A stretch of 64,000 bases of DNA from positions 5,149,296 through 5,213,295 of the forward strand of contig NOKP01000001.1 in assembly GCA_002682825.1 (NCBI GenBank), in the 5' to 3' direction. The translations under genes were made by a program, and so were the position numbers. How positions within the stretch are numbered: the stretch's first letter is position 1; the number at the start of each line of letters is the position of its first letter. The stretch is from Neonectria sp. B-13 (lineage: Eukaryota; Ascomycota; Sordariomycetes; Hypocreales; Nectriaceae). Below are positions 33,226-44,838 of the stretch, piece by piece. The notes under the pieces were generated by a model. The model did no database searches. It saw nothing but the letters and a program-made list of their open reading frames with translations, and was not told the origin of the DNA.

Positions 33226-35330
33226 GAGAGCGAGGGCGGCATGACACCGCAAGGGAAGAAGAGAGCAAGAGAGAAACAGTTCGATTGGAGCGGGAAAACT
33301 TGGGATTGATTGGATTGGCGTTACTGGCGAGGTATCTATCAAGAGGTATTGGTATAGACGGACTTGCGGGCGTGTTGTCTACCCAACGAAGGAGGGAAGT
33401 ACGGATGGGATACGAAAAGGCGGATGGATAGTCTGGATCAGAGTCGATGAAGAAGAGATGGGGAGTCTAAAAGTTGAAGGCAGAGTGTACCGTAATCGAG
33501 TGTGTGTGTCCTTCTGTGTCGTTTGGGTTACCTGTCTCGTGATGGCTCCTGGCAGGCCGGGCAAACTGCCAGCTAATCACTGCGTCCTCGTGATGGATGG
33601 CCCGTCTCGGATGGTGAGATGATTCCATTTCCAGCCCGCAAGAGTCAAAGAAAGGCCTGGGCGACTCTAGTGTAGACGATGGCCCCGCCGTCGCTGGAAG
33701 GCCAAACGCCACGGAAAGGGTCCATGACTCTCGTCACAGGCTCCAGTCCTTCCATCCCTTGACCCTTTTTATTCCCCGTTTGGCCGCGTTAGTATGGGGA
33801 ACGGACTAGTTGACTAGGTAGGCAGCTAGCTACTGTAGTACGTACTGTGTAGTAGTTCCACTCACTACTACCCTGTACTCCTCCAAACGGGACATGCTCA
33901 TGACCATTTTTGCCTCGCAGTTCGGCGAGTCAAGGTGGCCAGCCATCAGCCATCAGCCATCAACCATGATCCATCCATCGTCCATGCATGCATGCATGAT
34001 TTATTTATTCCCTTGCGTTGGAGGTCTTTCCCTCCCTCCCTCCCTTTCGCCTTTCCCTTTCGCGTGACCGCTCTTTCTCATCTTTCCTTTCCCTTTTTTC
34101 TTTTCCCTTGCTTCTCTAAGTATCGTTGCACGACTTAATTACGGGACCACCAACCCCGCAAAGAAATCAACGCAGCTACTAGGTACAAAGTACTCCGTAC
34201 ATGTTACCTACTACTACTACTATACAAAGCGCTCTATCATATCACATCACATCATATCATACACATCACCGCCTATCACCACCATCCATCATATCGTATC
34301 TTCCCAGCCCTCTCGCCCGAATCGCGCACACCGCCCGGCTCAACCGATCTCTTTCCGGCGTCCTTCCTTGCAACAGCGGCGGCGGGCCGTGGCCACAGCG
34401 ATAAGCAAGCCTTGCCAGGTTGGGACGACGATCGCTCAGAAGCCCAGCAATTACCGAGTAAATAGCCCAGAAAATTAAACAGCCCAGCGCGCGCGAACCG
34501 GGACCACGAGTCGCTCGCTCGCTCGCTCGCAACCAACCAACCAACCTCTCTTTCCTTTTGAGGGGGCCGGCGGCGCGAGGAAATCGCAATTTCTCGCATC
34601 TGCACTACCCAAGCAACTTTTGTTCATTAACCGAACACCACCCCCTTCACTCCATCTCCCTTGTCTTTAATTCTTCGACATCCTCGCTGTGCTCTGGAGG
34701 TTTTTTATTTTCTGTTGCAGCGGTAATTTCATGTTTGGGGCGTCTTTCTTTTGTGCTGGGCCAAGGGAGATAGAAGAACCACCACCACCACCATCTTCAT
34801 CTTCATCTTCAGCTTCATCATCGTCATATCATCATCATTTTCTGCAGCGCAGACAGAGCAGACAGAGCAGACAGACGCCCGTGGAACATCTGTGACACAG
34901 CCCCCCCAAGCGGGAATACCTCGTCGACACGTCCCCTGCACCAACCGCTCATCACCGTGCCCTCGAGAGGCTGGGCGTGAGGAGCACACGACAAGCGATT
35001 GAGCTGCAGCTGCTACAGTGATTTGAACTGGACTGCATCTCGACTGGTCGGCGTCCAACTTTCATCCGTTCACGAATCCCTGCTGTGATCCCGAGGTTCG
35101 AGCAAGGGTCTGTTCTCCAACCGACAAGGGAGGGGATCATCTTTCAAACCATCTCCCCGAACTTGCATTTGTACTCGCTCGCCTCGCTCGACGACGCCGA
35201 GAAACCAACCCGGCCGACCTCCAGACAGCGACGACCCGGCTGCTAGTTGCTCGACAACCGGGAAAACAAGCCTCACTCGCCCTCTCTTCCGCTCTTCCTC
35301 CCTCTCCCCCCCCCGGCAAAACCACACATC
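33226..35330. other. intergenic interval with long C/T-rich leader region
   Basis: No coding feature. From about 34030 onward there are successive pyrimidine tracts, CTCG repeats at 34510-34530 and CATCTT repeats near 34790. This sequence runs into the start codon at 35331 and looks like a long 5' leader plus promoter. Short ATG-initiated ORFs (for example 34201, 34558 and 34689) would be upstream ORFs if the leader starts that early. Confidence 0.5.
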
Positions 35331-35897
35331 ATGGATCCCCTCGCCGAATCCAAAGACGCCGGCACCCAGACCACCACCAACCCCCTCATGCCCCCAGCCA
35401 AGCAACAGCGCATCCTCATCTGGCGCACCGAGGTCGCCTCCGCCCTGTTCCTCCCGGCCCCCTCGCTCGCCTCCTCCCACTCCGACGAGTCTGCCGAGTC
35501 CTCCTCCGCCGCCGCTGCCGGCCCCGGGCCCGGGCCCGGGCCCGGCCCCTCCTCCCCCTCCCGACCCCGCGGCTTCTGGAAGCGCCTCAGCTGGCGCTTC
35601 TCCTCCCGCCACCGCGACGACTCCGCCGCCTCCCCCGACGCCGAGCGCACCTCCATGTATCGCGAGGATCGGCCGAGGAAGGGGACCGGCAGCCACCACG
35701 TCGACGACGAGGACGAGGACGAGGGCGGGCTCCCGGATAAGATCAGCGACGACGGGGCTGGCAACGGCCTGAGGGATAAGCAGGAGCGCCTACAACGCGC
35801 TGCTCGCCTGCTCAACAAGGGCATCCGGGAGGATGAGGGTGCCACCGCCATCAAGGCCCACCGCAGTCGCAACGGTCAACAACACACTCTGGCATAG
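35331..35897 (+). CDS. small disordered protein, uncharacterised
   Basis: A single exon of 188 codons from the ATG at 35331. The upstream in-frame ATG at 35247 would add 28 residues, but the region before 35331 is a C-rich leader and CATC precedes this ATG in a good context. The protein is mostly disordered: Ser/Ala-rich up to residue 60, then a Gly-Pro alternation encoded by GGGCCC repeats (about 35520-35550). A basic Trp/Arg patch follows (RGFWKRLSWRFSSRHR), then an acidic DDEDEDE run and a helical KQERLQRAARLLNKG tail. The basic aromatic patch could bind membranes or nucleic acid. No domain is recognised. The strict reading frame, strong G/C third-position bias and promoter-like leader support a real gene. 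Confidence 0.6.
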   Translation: MDPLAESKDAGTQTTTNPLMPPAKQQRILIWRTEVASALFLPAPSLASSHSDESAESSSAAAAGPGPGPGPGPSSPSRPRGFWKRLSWRFSSRHRDDSAASPDAERTSMYREDRPRKGTGSHHVDDEDEDEGGLPDKISDDGAGNGLRDKQERLQRAARLLNKGIREDEGATAIKAHRSRNGQQHTLA

Positions 35898-37055
35898 TAT
35901 CCGTAGATGCGACGCCATTCCGCCGCTCGCTTCCTATACTCGTACTCGTACTCTCACTCTTACTCTTACTCTTACTCTTGCTCTTACGAGAAGCCCGGGG
36001 CGCGGCCATAATCATAATAACCAACCACTGGCGGTTGGAGGCTGGAGGCTGGGTCATGTCGACATGTGTCATGATAGCATTTATTGTTCATTAATCGACG
36101 TCTTTACAAATAGACACTGCGCACTCGTGACGAAACCTGCTCCGTTTTCTCGACCCTTCCAACTCCCTCTCATCGCGAGCCAGTCTCCAAGTCCGCGCGA
36201 GCGACCTCATGCTTGAGCACAAGTCTCGCCCGAGACAAGGAAGACCAGTCTGTTTAATCCGAAACGTTGCGTCCGGTCAATCGCAAGCGTTGATTCGACC
36301 GTGCCCTCCTGTCCCACCAGAGCCCGTCTAACAAAAAAGACGAGCCGGACAGGGTGTTTGCATAGAGGCAGAGAGGGGCCATGTCGGATGATCAGTGGAA
36401 AACCGTCTTGCCGTTCCTCTTCCGTTCGACGTGCCGTGTAAATCATCAAGACTTGAACTTTGGGGGAATTGGGGAATTTGGATTTCGGGGTTTCGAGGGA
36501 AAATTCAGAAACAAAAAAACACAGCTCCTTGTCTCTTCTCCGGGGGTTAAAACAAACGAGCCGACAGCAAAAGAGACGGGATAAAATATAACATCAAAGG
36601 GGCGGGGCAGGGGAACGGGGGGTAAAAGAAACAGCATTTCCATAGTGATCCATCAAGAAGAGGGGGGGCCACCAAGTGACTTGTTCTCCATGGCAGTGCC
36701 CAGGGGAAAAGAGAAACACTATGTAGGTAAGGAGGCAATGGACGGAGGGGGAGTTTTGCGATTTATCTGCCAGGTAGAAGCCGTCACCGAGCGTGGCCGT
36801 CGTTTCCGTGTCCGACCGAAGAATCCATTCCGTGCACTGTCCCTTGCCTGAGCCAAACCCATGATCCTCCCTCTCCCTTGCCGTGAAAAGCAACGCACTG
36901 CGCAAAAAGAGAGCCTCGTACTATCAGCCCGCCCGCCCAAGACAGTCCCAGCTATCCGTGTGTCCGGGGGCAGACAAGAGTTAGCCGGGGCGAGAACGCA
37001 TCTCGGTTCCAATATGCCGAGATGCATGTGGTATCGGGGGTGGGAGAGAAGAAGA
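35898..37055. other. 3' flanks between the small protein and 14-3-3 genes
   Basis: The genes converge here. A CTC/CTT-type tandem repeat (TACTCTTACTC-like) lies at about 35935-35990. Otherwise only scattered short ORFs are seen, with no supported gene. Confidence 0.55.
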
Positions 37056-38673
37056 TTAAGAGGCGGCCGCGGGCGCGGGCTCCTCCTTGGGGGCCTCCTG
37101 CTGCTGCTCGGCAGGCTTGTCGGCCTCGGCCTCGTCCTTCTTGGGAGCGTCAGCAGCACCGGTGGCCTCGCCCTCGGCGGTGTCCGACGACGTCCAGAGG
37201 GTCAGGTTGTCGCGGAGGAGCTGCATGATGAGGGTGCTGTCGCGATAAGACTCCTCGGACAGGGAGTCGAGCTCAGCAATGGCATCGTCGAAGGCCTGCT
37301 TCGCAAGGTGGCAAGCGCGGTCGGGCGAGTTCAGGATCTCGTAGTAGAAGACGGAGAAGTTCAAGGCCAGACCCAGGCGGATGGGGTGGGTAGGAGTGAG
37401 CTCAGTCTGGGCGACATCGGTGGCGTTCTGTGGTTGGGTACAACGGTTAGCGGGGGAATCGAGGGGCCCGGATCGCGCGGCATGTGACGGAGGGGATTTG
37501 GCCTCACCTTGTAGGCCTCGTGGGCAGCCGTGGCAGCTCCCTTGCGCTTGTCGCCGGAAGCGAACTCGGCGAGGTAACGGTGGTAGTCACCCTTCCTATG
37601 TTGAGGAGCCAAGTTAGATTCCACAACTTTCTTTTCTCAATGTATTAATCCCCGAAGGAGCGGGAGGAAGTGAGGGGAAGGCGGAAAGGGGGAGATAAGA
37701 GGGGAAAAGCAAAGTGAGTAGAGGGAGAGGCGATAAATCGAGGGGTATACAGAAACGAGGGCGGGGAGGGGCACACAAACGCACATCTTGTGGTAGAAGA
37801 CCTTGGACTCGCCGGTGGCAGCGTTGGGGATGAGGAACTCATCGAGAACGTCGAGGACATCCTGGCAGACCTTCTCGAGCTCGGTCTCGATCTTGCTGCG
37901 GTACTCCTTGATGGTGGGAACGTGCTTGTCGGTGCCCTTGGACTCCTCCTTCTGCTCGATTGAGGAGATGATGCGCCACGAGGCACGGCGGGTGCCGACA
38001 ACGTTCTTGTAGGCAACGCTGAGGAGGTTGCGCTCATCGACGGTGAGCTCGCCGCCGAGCTTGGCCACCTCCTTCATGTAGGTGACCATCTCATCGTAGC
38101 GCTCGGCCTGCTCGCAGAGGCGAGCCAGGAAGGTCTTGCTGTATTTGGAACGGGCACGAGGTCAGCGACACTGAACGGTGGTTTTTTTTCCTTTTCTTTC
38201 GGTGTGGTCATCCCGTTCCACGACGACGAAAACGAGGGGCTCGAGAGCGACGACGAGGAAACGGTACGCGGGTGTAGGACTAACCTTTCACGCTGAAGTA
38301 GGAGGCAAAAGTCAGCATCTTGTCATCTAGATCAAGGAGTTCCTCCCAAGAGGGGATAGGAGAAGACGGTGGTGAGGCAGAAGATAGGGGACTGAGGCAC
38401 TGAGGAATACGGCAATGAGGCAAAGGGCGCAGGGCGAGACAGTGGACGCGGGCACCACGGGGATGAGCCATGGCGGTCCTTGTCAGGCTGGCTGGCGAGC
38501 GAGGACGGGTTGTGCAGTGCAGTGCAGTGCGGTGTAGTGCGGTGCGGCTGGGCTGAGGGAAAGGGCACAAACAATGGGAACGAGGGGATGAGGGGGCATC
38601 GGCACCAGCACAAGAGGCAGAAGAGGGGGAGGAATGAGGAGAGGGAGAATAGCGGGCTTACCTCGGTGGTCAT
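37056..38673 (-). CDS. 14-3-3 protein, with an 8-nt microexon
   Basis: Phosphoserine/phosphothreonine-binding dimeric adaptor that regulates many kinases and metabolic enzymes. Exons are 38673-38662 (MTTE), 38292-38285 (8 nt, CGTGAAAG), 38138-37785, 37595-37508 and 37427-37056. Phases close to 277 aa. The joined N-terminus reads [20 protein letters not shown], as expected for the family. Family signatures [20 protein letters not shown] and the C-terminal signature region around [20 protein letters not shown] are present. The tail (about 30 residues) is Glu/Ala/Pro-rich and divergent, as is usual. Without the microexon the frame is lost, so it must be included. Intron 1 (369 nt) and intron 2 (146 nt) are long relative to other introns in the window. 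The promoter contains an assembly gap. Confidence 0.96.
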
Positions 38674-38819
38674 GGTGAATGATGATGTTGTTTTGCGGTG
38701 GAGAGGGCGAAGAGAGACGGTCGAGGAGGAAGAAGGAACAAGGAGAGATGGTGAGAGATGGGTGAAGGTGAGAAGGCGACGGTGTTTTCGAGGTTTGAGA
38801 TTTGGGTGTTTGGGGTTCC

Positions 38820-38943
38820 GGGGGGGGGGGGGGGGGGGGGGGGNNNNNNNNNNNNNNNNNNNNNNNNNNNNNNNNNNNNNNNNNNNNNNNNNNNNNNNNN
38901 NNNNNNNNNNNNNNNNNNNNNNNNNNNNNNNNNNNNNNNNNNN
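38820..38943. other. 24-nt G run followed by a 100-N scaffold gap
   Basis: Gs occupy 38820-38843 and are followed by exactly 100 Ns (38844-38943), a conventional placeholder for an unknown gap size. It falls upstream of the 14-3-3 start codon, so that promoter is incomplete. Confidence 0.9.
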
Positions 38944-39095
38944 GTGGAGAGGGAGGTCCAGTGGGAGGTGGGACGCGGGTCAGGCGTTGGGAGCGCTATT
39001 CGTACAGCACAGCACAGCACAGTACAGGACAATCACTACGTGTGCGTTTGCAGTTTTTGGGGGCCGAGACGGTGCGGATTTAGGTGATCATCCCG

Positions 39096-39135
39096 CTGTG
39101 CCTATCTGTGCCTGTCTGTGCCTGTCTGTGCCTGT
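39096..39135 (+). repeat. 10-bp tandem repeat, four copies
   Basis: The unit CTGTGCCTGT is repeated four times, with one mismatch in the first copy. Confidence 0.85.
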
Positions 39136-41614
39136 CCGCCACCAAAGCCTCGGGCGCCCAGCCGTTCAAGCCCTGGGCTCTCCCCGCCAGCTGCCAGCAC
39201 CCGCCACCGTCTCGATTTCTGCTTGTTTGTTTGTTTTGGTCCATTGAGGGGGCTTGACGACCAGGTTTTTCGGTGCCCTCCCGCCACTGGAAGAGGTCCA
39301 GATGGCGCTCTATGATAGAGGGGCCGGCCACCCGCTGACACGCCATGAATGGCTGTCCAGACGGGGCCGATGCGGGGCGCGCCCCTCGAGGAACAAACCT
39401 GCGGCGGCGGTACGGTGCGGTCCAGTGCGATGGCAGCTTGCTACTAGGTAAGTAGCCCAGGTACCCAGCCAGGTGCCAAGGTGAGTGTGCCGGGCCAGTT
39501 GCCACTTGCCAGCAGTTGCCATGTGCCGCCAGCTGGCGGGCAGTCAAGCAAACAAACAGGCAGGAGGCAGGCAGGCAGGACAGGGACAGGACCAAAAAAC
39601 ATGGAAACGTCAAGTGGGCGCCAAGTGACGAAAACCCCAGGCAGGTCCGAGATTTCTGGGATTCCGGGAATTCCTAGTATGAGGAGGACCCTTCCCTCTC
39701 CCTCCCTCTCTCCCTCTCTTCCCATCAACCCCTCTTCTTCCCTCCCTCTCACTCTGACAGCGCGTGCCATGTCGTCACACGCCCAATGACATGGCATCGC
39801 TTCTCTCGGATCTCTCCCAACTTGTCGCAAGGGCCAACTCTCCCCTCTTCTATTCTCTTCTCTTCTCTCCCCCCTGGCCCTGGCCGTGCTGCCTGGTTGG
39901 GACTTGGGAGGCAAAGGAGGGGACGCCCTTCGCTAAGAAGCACCTAGCGCGAGTTCTTGTGTGAGAGCCCTGTGTCTCGAGCTCCCGTCGTCAACTGGCA
40001 CCCAAGCACCTAAAGAGACCAAAATGTTCCATTTCGTACCTGGTTTCGAGCCGAATTGGCACGCGCTCTCGCCCACGTCCTGACGCAATATCGCACCTCG
40101 CGGACTTCTGGAACGCCTTTGTAAATGCGCGACACGCTCACTCTCTGCTGGGATGGGATGCGAGCCATTTCACTCACTCTCGCTCGTCCTGTCGCCCAGT
40201 CTATCCCTCACTGATGCAATCACTCACATGCACGCACTCATGGCAGTTTCGGGCAGGTTTGGGCATGATCAAATTTGACATGCATGTGCACAGGCAGCCA
40301 GCCTCGTCTCTTGGAGGGGCTGAGCATAGTATGCCTCGCCTTGCCTCGCTCACCGCGCCACACACGACACATCACGCACGAGCGCGGGCGCGCACTGATA
40401 CCGGTCCGTCCCTCTATCTCTAGAGGTACGTACCTTTCTTTCCCGCGCCAGCACAACGCCGACACATCACACTGCACAAGCACAACATGGCACAACACTA
40501 CTACACGACGCCTCCTGTTATTCTCAGCCCGTTACTGGAATTGCCTGGAGAGCGGGCACACAGAACGACAACGGCACCCCAATCATCGGGCCAGCCTTCG
40601 ATTGCTTTGAGCCTTCGGCGATTTAACGCCCAACCCTGGCATCCAATACGACCACAGGAGCCAACCAGGTCCAACACCACTCACGAGAGGTTCCCAAGTC
40701 TATTCGTAAATCCGCCCGTTTGGTCACGCTTCCTCTATCCAGCGGGACAGGGAGGGATGCATGACGGTACTTCGCACATGGTCTTTTGAAGATCACCGCG
40801 CTCAGATATCCTCAGCCGCCGGCCGAGTCGCACAAAGTAGCACACGACCACCAACGAGATTGTTTGCCTGGGTCAAATCTTGAGATCTGCCCATCTGCCT
40901 CGTTGCCATCCCTGCACATGCGTGTTTGTTGACATTGGATGATTTCGTTCCCTTCCCCCAAACCCCCAAGTCCCCGTGGTCAGCCGCCCGCCGCCACATC
41001 CACCCTCCTCGTCGAACGTTCTCCGTCTGGCATCATGGCCTGGTCGTTGACCGTTCAGGGCCGTTGGGAATAAAAAACCACCAACCTGGATGCGGGAACT
41101 GCACATTGGACTGCGTGCCAAGTCGCTTACATTGTTTTGTCTTCCTCTGCGGGTTTCTGGTGTTTTCTTCTGCTAATTGCAGACCTGAAGAGCATTAATC
41201 ACTTGCGGCTGGTCAACAGAAGGATGAGCACCGCCACAACCACGGCCTGAGGTCCGTCGTTCGCCTCGCATCTAAGAACCCCCGTACCCTGCAAGCATGG
41301 ATAGTGTCGACGAAGATGCTTGACTTCGGAAGTTCTCATGGGATCTGGCTGTAGCTTTGTCACTTTGTCGCTTGCTCTTGGTCGTTGCCCATGCGAACCA
41401 AGCAGCCGTTGTGTTTCCCATCCCCACATCCTCTCTGCTACCCAGGCGGCTCAGGCTACTTTAGACCCATCTGCACTGACCCCAGCCAGCCCAGTAAGGC
41501 CCAAAGCCCAGGGCTCGTCGACCAAGGCGGCCCGCAGAAGGAAACCGGTTTCGCCCAGATCATCCATCTTCAAGAGCTCCCCGCTACTATGAGGCGGCCT
41601 TCTCGACCTTGTCT

Positions 41615-41646
41615 GAGCCACACCTCGTCAGAGCCACACCTCGTCA
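41615..41646 (+). repeat. 16-bp perfect tandem duplication
   Basis: GAGCCACACCTCGTCA occurs twice in direct succession in intergenic DNA. Confidence 0.85.
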
Positions 41647-42624
41647 CCCTGCGCATCCTTGTTACCTCCTTGTTCGGTTCATCTGGATCTCTGGTGACTT
41701 TCCTCTGCCCTTATCGCCAAGCCAGGCAAGGTTGGTGGTACGAAGACAGTCCGGCATTTCCAAGGTGGTGGGCCTCAAGGCCTCAGGCTCTCTCCACCTC
41801 CACTGTTCGGCCCAGCCCGGGGCGCAAAATGGACGTGCCGCGGGCGTGCCGGGTTGATGATGCGGCCGGTGTGAGTTGGCAATCAATCGCCCACTTGCAC
41901 GCAGGTCACCGGCAACGGGCAAGGACCAGGACAACGACTCTCCCTCCATGATGCCATACGGTACGAACTAGGCCCACGAAGTACGAAGTACATCCCGTTT
42001 CCCATCTCCCGCTACCTAGACCTAGTCCCAGTCTCTCTTCTCGCTTCTTGTCCCCTGGCCTGGCCACTGGCCCCTAATTGAAGTTCAAACCCCTCATAAT
42101 CAAGATACATCCACAGGTCCAACCCTCTCCTCCCGCCGCTCTCCGGCCTCCGACCGAGTAAGTCACGGGCCATGGAGCACAACAAACGTATGCCATGCTT
42201 GCTGCTTGCCTGCTCCCGGGTCACACCCAGGCTGCCGGTGGTGGACGGACGGATGAGTGGCGCCCCGCATCACCGCATCCTTATCTCGCTTGGTGGCCAA
42301 GCACTGATGGTTTCTGCACGTCGATGTTCCCCAGGCCAGGATACAGTACTCCATTCCGCTGGACCAGGGCCAAGACCATGCTGCATCAATAATTCTCCGA
42401 TTTCTCTTGTCATAGAATATATTACTTTATCAACTATCCGATTTGAACTGTTTCGGTTCCTTCTCGACCATGGTGGTACTGGCCCTGCCTAACCGTCGAA
42501 CCCAGCTATCATAAGCAGACATTGACCCCACAAAACAACCAACACGCAGAGTAATGGTCTCTCAGAAATGCCCTGCCAAGAAACGTAATTCATCGAGAAA
42601 CTCTCAACACAAGACAGCTGTCTC

Positions 42625-43857
42625 CTAAAGTTCGTCTGATTCCGGCGACCCATATGGGTTTCGGCCCCAGTTGGCTGGATCCCCTCCCGGAACGCAAAGC
42701 CCCAATCTCCAAAAGTAGTCCCTGTGCGCAAAGAAGAGCTGCCATAGCTTGAGACTTGATGGGAACAGTTCTGTACTTTCCAGTTCGCCAGATGCGGTCG
42801 CGGCGTCCTTCGCTTTGATGAGGCGACGCATTTTGTCCCATAGGTTGTCGTCGCCCTCGGCAATGCACCTGGGGTCGTTGTCTCCGACGCACATGTACAC
42901 ATCGTCCTCGGATGGCGAGAGATCCTTCTTGGCAATATATATCTCCCCAGCGTGTGACTTGTAACCCCATTCGCCCAGCGGGAGCAACGGGACGGGGTCA
43001 TCCTCGTGGGTCACCCGTCGGTATGTGCGCTCTTCCAGACCCTCTTGTCCACCCAGGTGGAATACCTCGTCAACGAAACGAGCGAGCCCGGGGTTCCCGA
43101 CTCGCGGCTCACCAAATGTCGTCACGATCACGTCCTCCCAGCCCAGCGAGACCTTCAACTCCAGGGCCGCCAGGCAGGCAACAGCCCCGCCTAGGCTGTG
43201 TCCCACGAGCTGGATCGGGTACGAGGGGTACTGCTCGCGGAGCCGCTGAAGTTCAGGGATGACGAGGGTTCTGGCGCTCTTCCACGAATCCAGAAAGCCC
43301 ATATGGACGGTGCAATTGGTGCACTCGTGCTCGGGCTTCTCTGGGGCATCTTCTCCGCCGTTATCTGGGGAGGGATACGGGACATACTCTTGCGGCACGG
43401 TGCTGAGGTCCACAACAGTATTGGTAACGCTGTAAGTTCCCCGAAAGGCCACGATGATGGCAGGGTCTCCGGTGGTGTAGACGAGGTTATTTGCCGATGC
43501 ACCTTGTTGCTGTATCCCACGATCGACAGCAATGAATCCACAGCTATCACTCATGAGTACGCCCGTGTTCCATGTGTTGACCAGGGACAGAGTTGGGAAG
43601 TCGCTGCAGCGAGATGCACACTCGAAAGGCTTGGTCACCCCAGTGGTGCCGATGCAGTAGGTGGTGTCAACAAGCCGGGCAAGACGTTCAAGCGTTGCGA
43701 ACAAGGCCATGGATATAGGTCCCGTCGCTGTCGATGGAGCCGGTATTTTGGCGTCGCTCCCGAGGGGCCGTTGGGCTTGCTCCGATGCCAGTCCCACGGC
43801 ACTGAAGGCCAGCTGCAAGGCCCAGACCTTCAGCACACCCATGGGTTGCGGTCGCAT
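42625..43857 (-). CDS. class 3 lipase, signal peptide and C-terminal SDEL
   Basis: Predicted triacylglycerol lipase or esterase of the Rhizomucor-type alpha/beta-hydrolase family. A single exon encodes 410 aa. The N-terminus is a signal peptide; Met1 and Met6 are both possible starts, followed by a hydrophobic stretch to about residue 24. The nucleophile elbow is GHSLGG with Ser221, the catalytic Asp is D287 in EDDPVPLL, and the catalytic His is H378 near FFAHRDYFW, so the triad is complete. An oxyanion region FRGTYS and the conserved FGEPRVGNP support the family. Eight or more Cys suggest disulfides. The C-terminus is ESDEL, which resembles an ER-retrieval tetrapeptide (see findings). Substrate is not predictable from sequence. 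Confidence 0.92.
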   Translation of the reverse strand: MRPQPMGVLKVWALQLAFSAVGLASEQAQRPLGSDAKIPAPSTATGPISMALFATLERLARLVDTTYCIGTTGVTKPFECASRCSDFPTLSLVNTWNTGVLMSDSCGFIAVDRGIQQQGASANNLVYTTGDPAIIVAFRGTYSVTNTVVDLSTVPQEYVPYPSPDNGGEDAPEKPEHECTNCTVHMGFLDSWKSARTLVIPELQRLREQYPSYPIQLVGHSLGGAVACLAALELKVSLGWEDVIVTTFGEPRVGNPGLARFVDEVFHLGGQEGLEERTYRRVTHEDDPVPLLPLGEWGYKSHAGEIYIAKKDLSPSEDDVYMCVGDNDPRCIAEGDDNLWDKMRRLIKAKDAATASGELESTELFPSSLKLWQLFFAHRDYFWRLGLCVPGGDPANWGRNPYGSPESDEL

Positions 43858-44838
43858 CTTTGTTCAGTGCAGCAGTTGCTCTGTGAGTGACGGTGTACTT
43901 GGTAAGAAAGGCGGGTAGCATGTATCGCCACTCGGTTAGTGGTTCATCTCGCGAGTCGCGGACGGCCGATGGAGCGACAGAGAGCTGGCGATTCCTGTCA
44001 ATTGAGGGATCAGATGCCGCAGGATTGAGCAACGGTAGGTATGAATATTTGCATGAGACGGTGATGTTGACTCTGGATGCTCTTGACGTTCGGTACGAGC
44101 CGATGAGGCAATCAATGACTGAGCAGCTCTTGGGCGTGCGGTCAGTCAATGGCAACGCATGATGCAGGCCGAGCTTTTCTGTTGGGGGCCTAGACTAGGC
44201 AAGTGGCACAGGGAGTGGCCTAAGCTGGGGCTGGGACTGAACAAGGAGGATGAGTATCAGACGAGACCAGGGCCTCAAGACCCGTCGTTGACTCGTTGTT
44301 GAAGCTTTTTTGGTCTCGTGAGTGAGCGGGCTGCGGAGAGTCGACGAGGTCATCTGCCAAGGGGGCGACGCAAAAGTGTGGAGAAGAAGAGGTTCGAGTG
44401 GAGGTCAGCCAGACCGGGCTGCGCTGTGAGTGGCTGGCCCTCTGCGGTACCCCGGATTTTTAGTGTTCCCCTGTGGTCCATCTGGAGGTACCTGGCAGCG
44501 CCGGCATTTGGCCTTGGGGGCACTCAGGTACCTCTGAATCGTCAATACGGCGGGGCGCACGCTTGACCTATCGAAAGTACGGATGGAGGAGTCATTCACG
44601 CTCATTTTGTGAAACAAAGTCCTCTGTTTTTGATTTAACTGGTGCTGTGCTTCGTAGTGGGAGTCATCAGGCAACTCAGGACCAGTGTGACATCTGGTGC
44701 ACCCGCTCGTGCCGTCTGCTGCAGTGCACCCCGAACCCTCCGACGATGGATTATGAACCTTTCTCGCAAGGTGTATTGCCCCGACTCTGGGCACTTGATC
44801 CAGAGGTGGCTACTGCCGGAGACCTCATATGACGACGC
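43858..44838. other. interval upstream of the lipase gene
   Basis: Contains the lipase promoter and the region downstream of the small secreted-protein gene. A minus-strand frame (44635-44910) could supply a 3' exon of that gene. Other ORFs have no support. Confidence 0.45.

Larger units (their letters stand above)
38674..42624. other. 4-kb gene-free interval with an assembly gap
   Basis: The first part is upstream of 14-3-3 and contains a G run, a 100-N gap and small tandem repeats. The rest (39.1-42.6 kb) has C/T tracts near 39690-39760 and 39830-39890 and short unrelated ORFs. A 16-bp tandem duplication lies at 41615-41646. No gene, RNA or mobile element can be supported. Confidence 0.5.
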
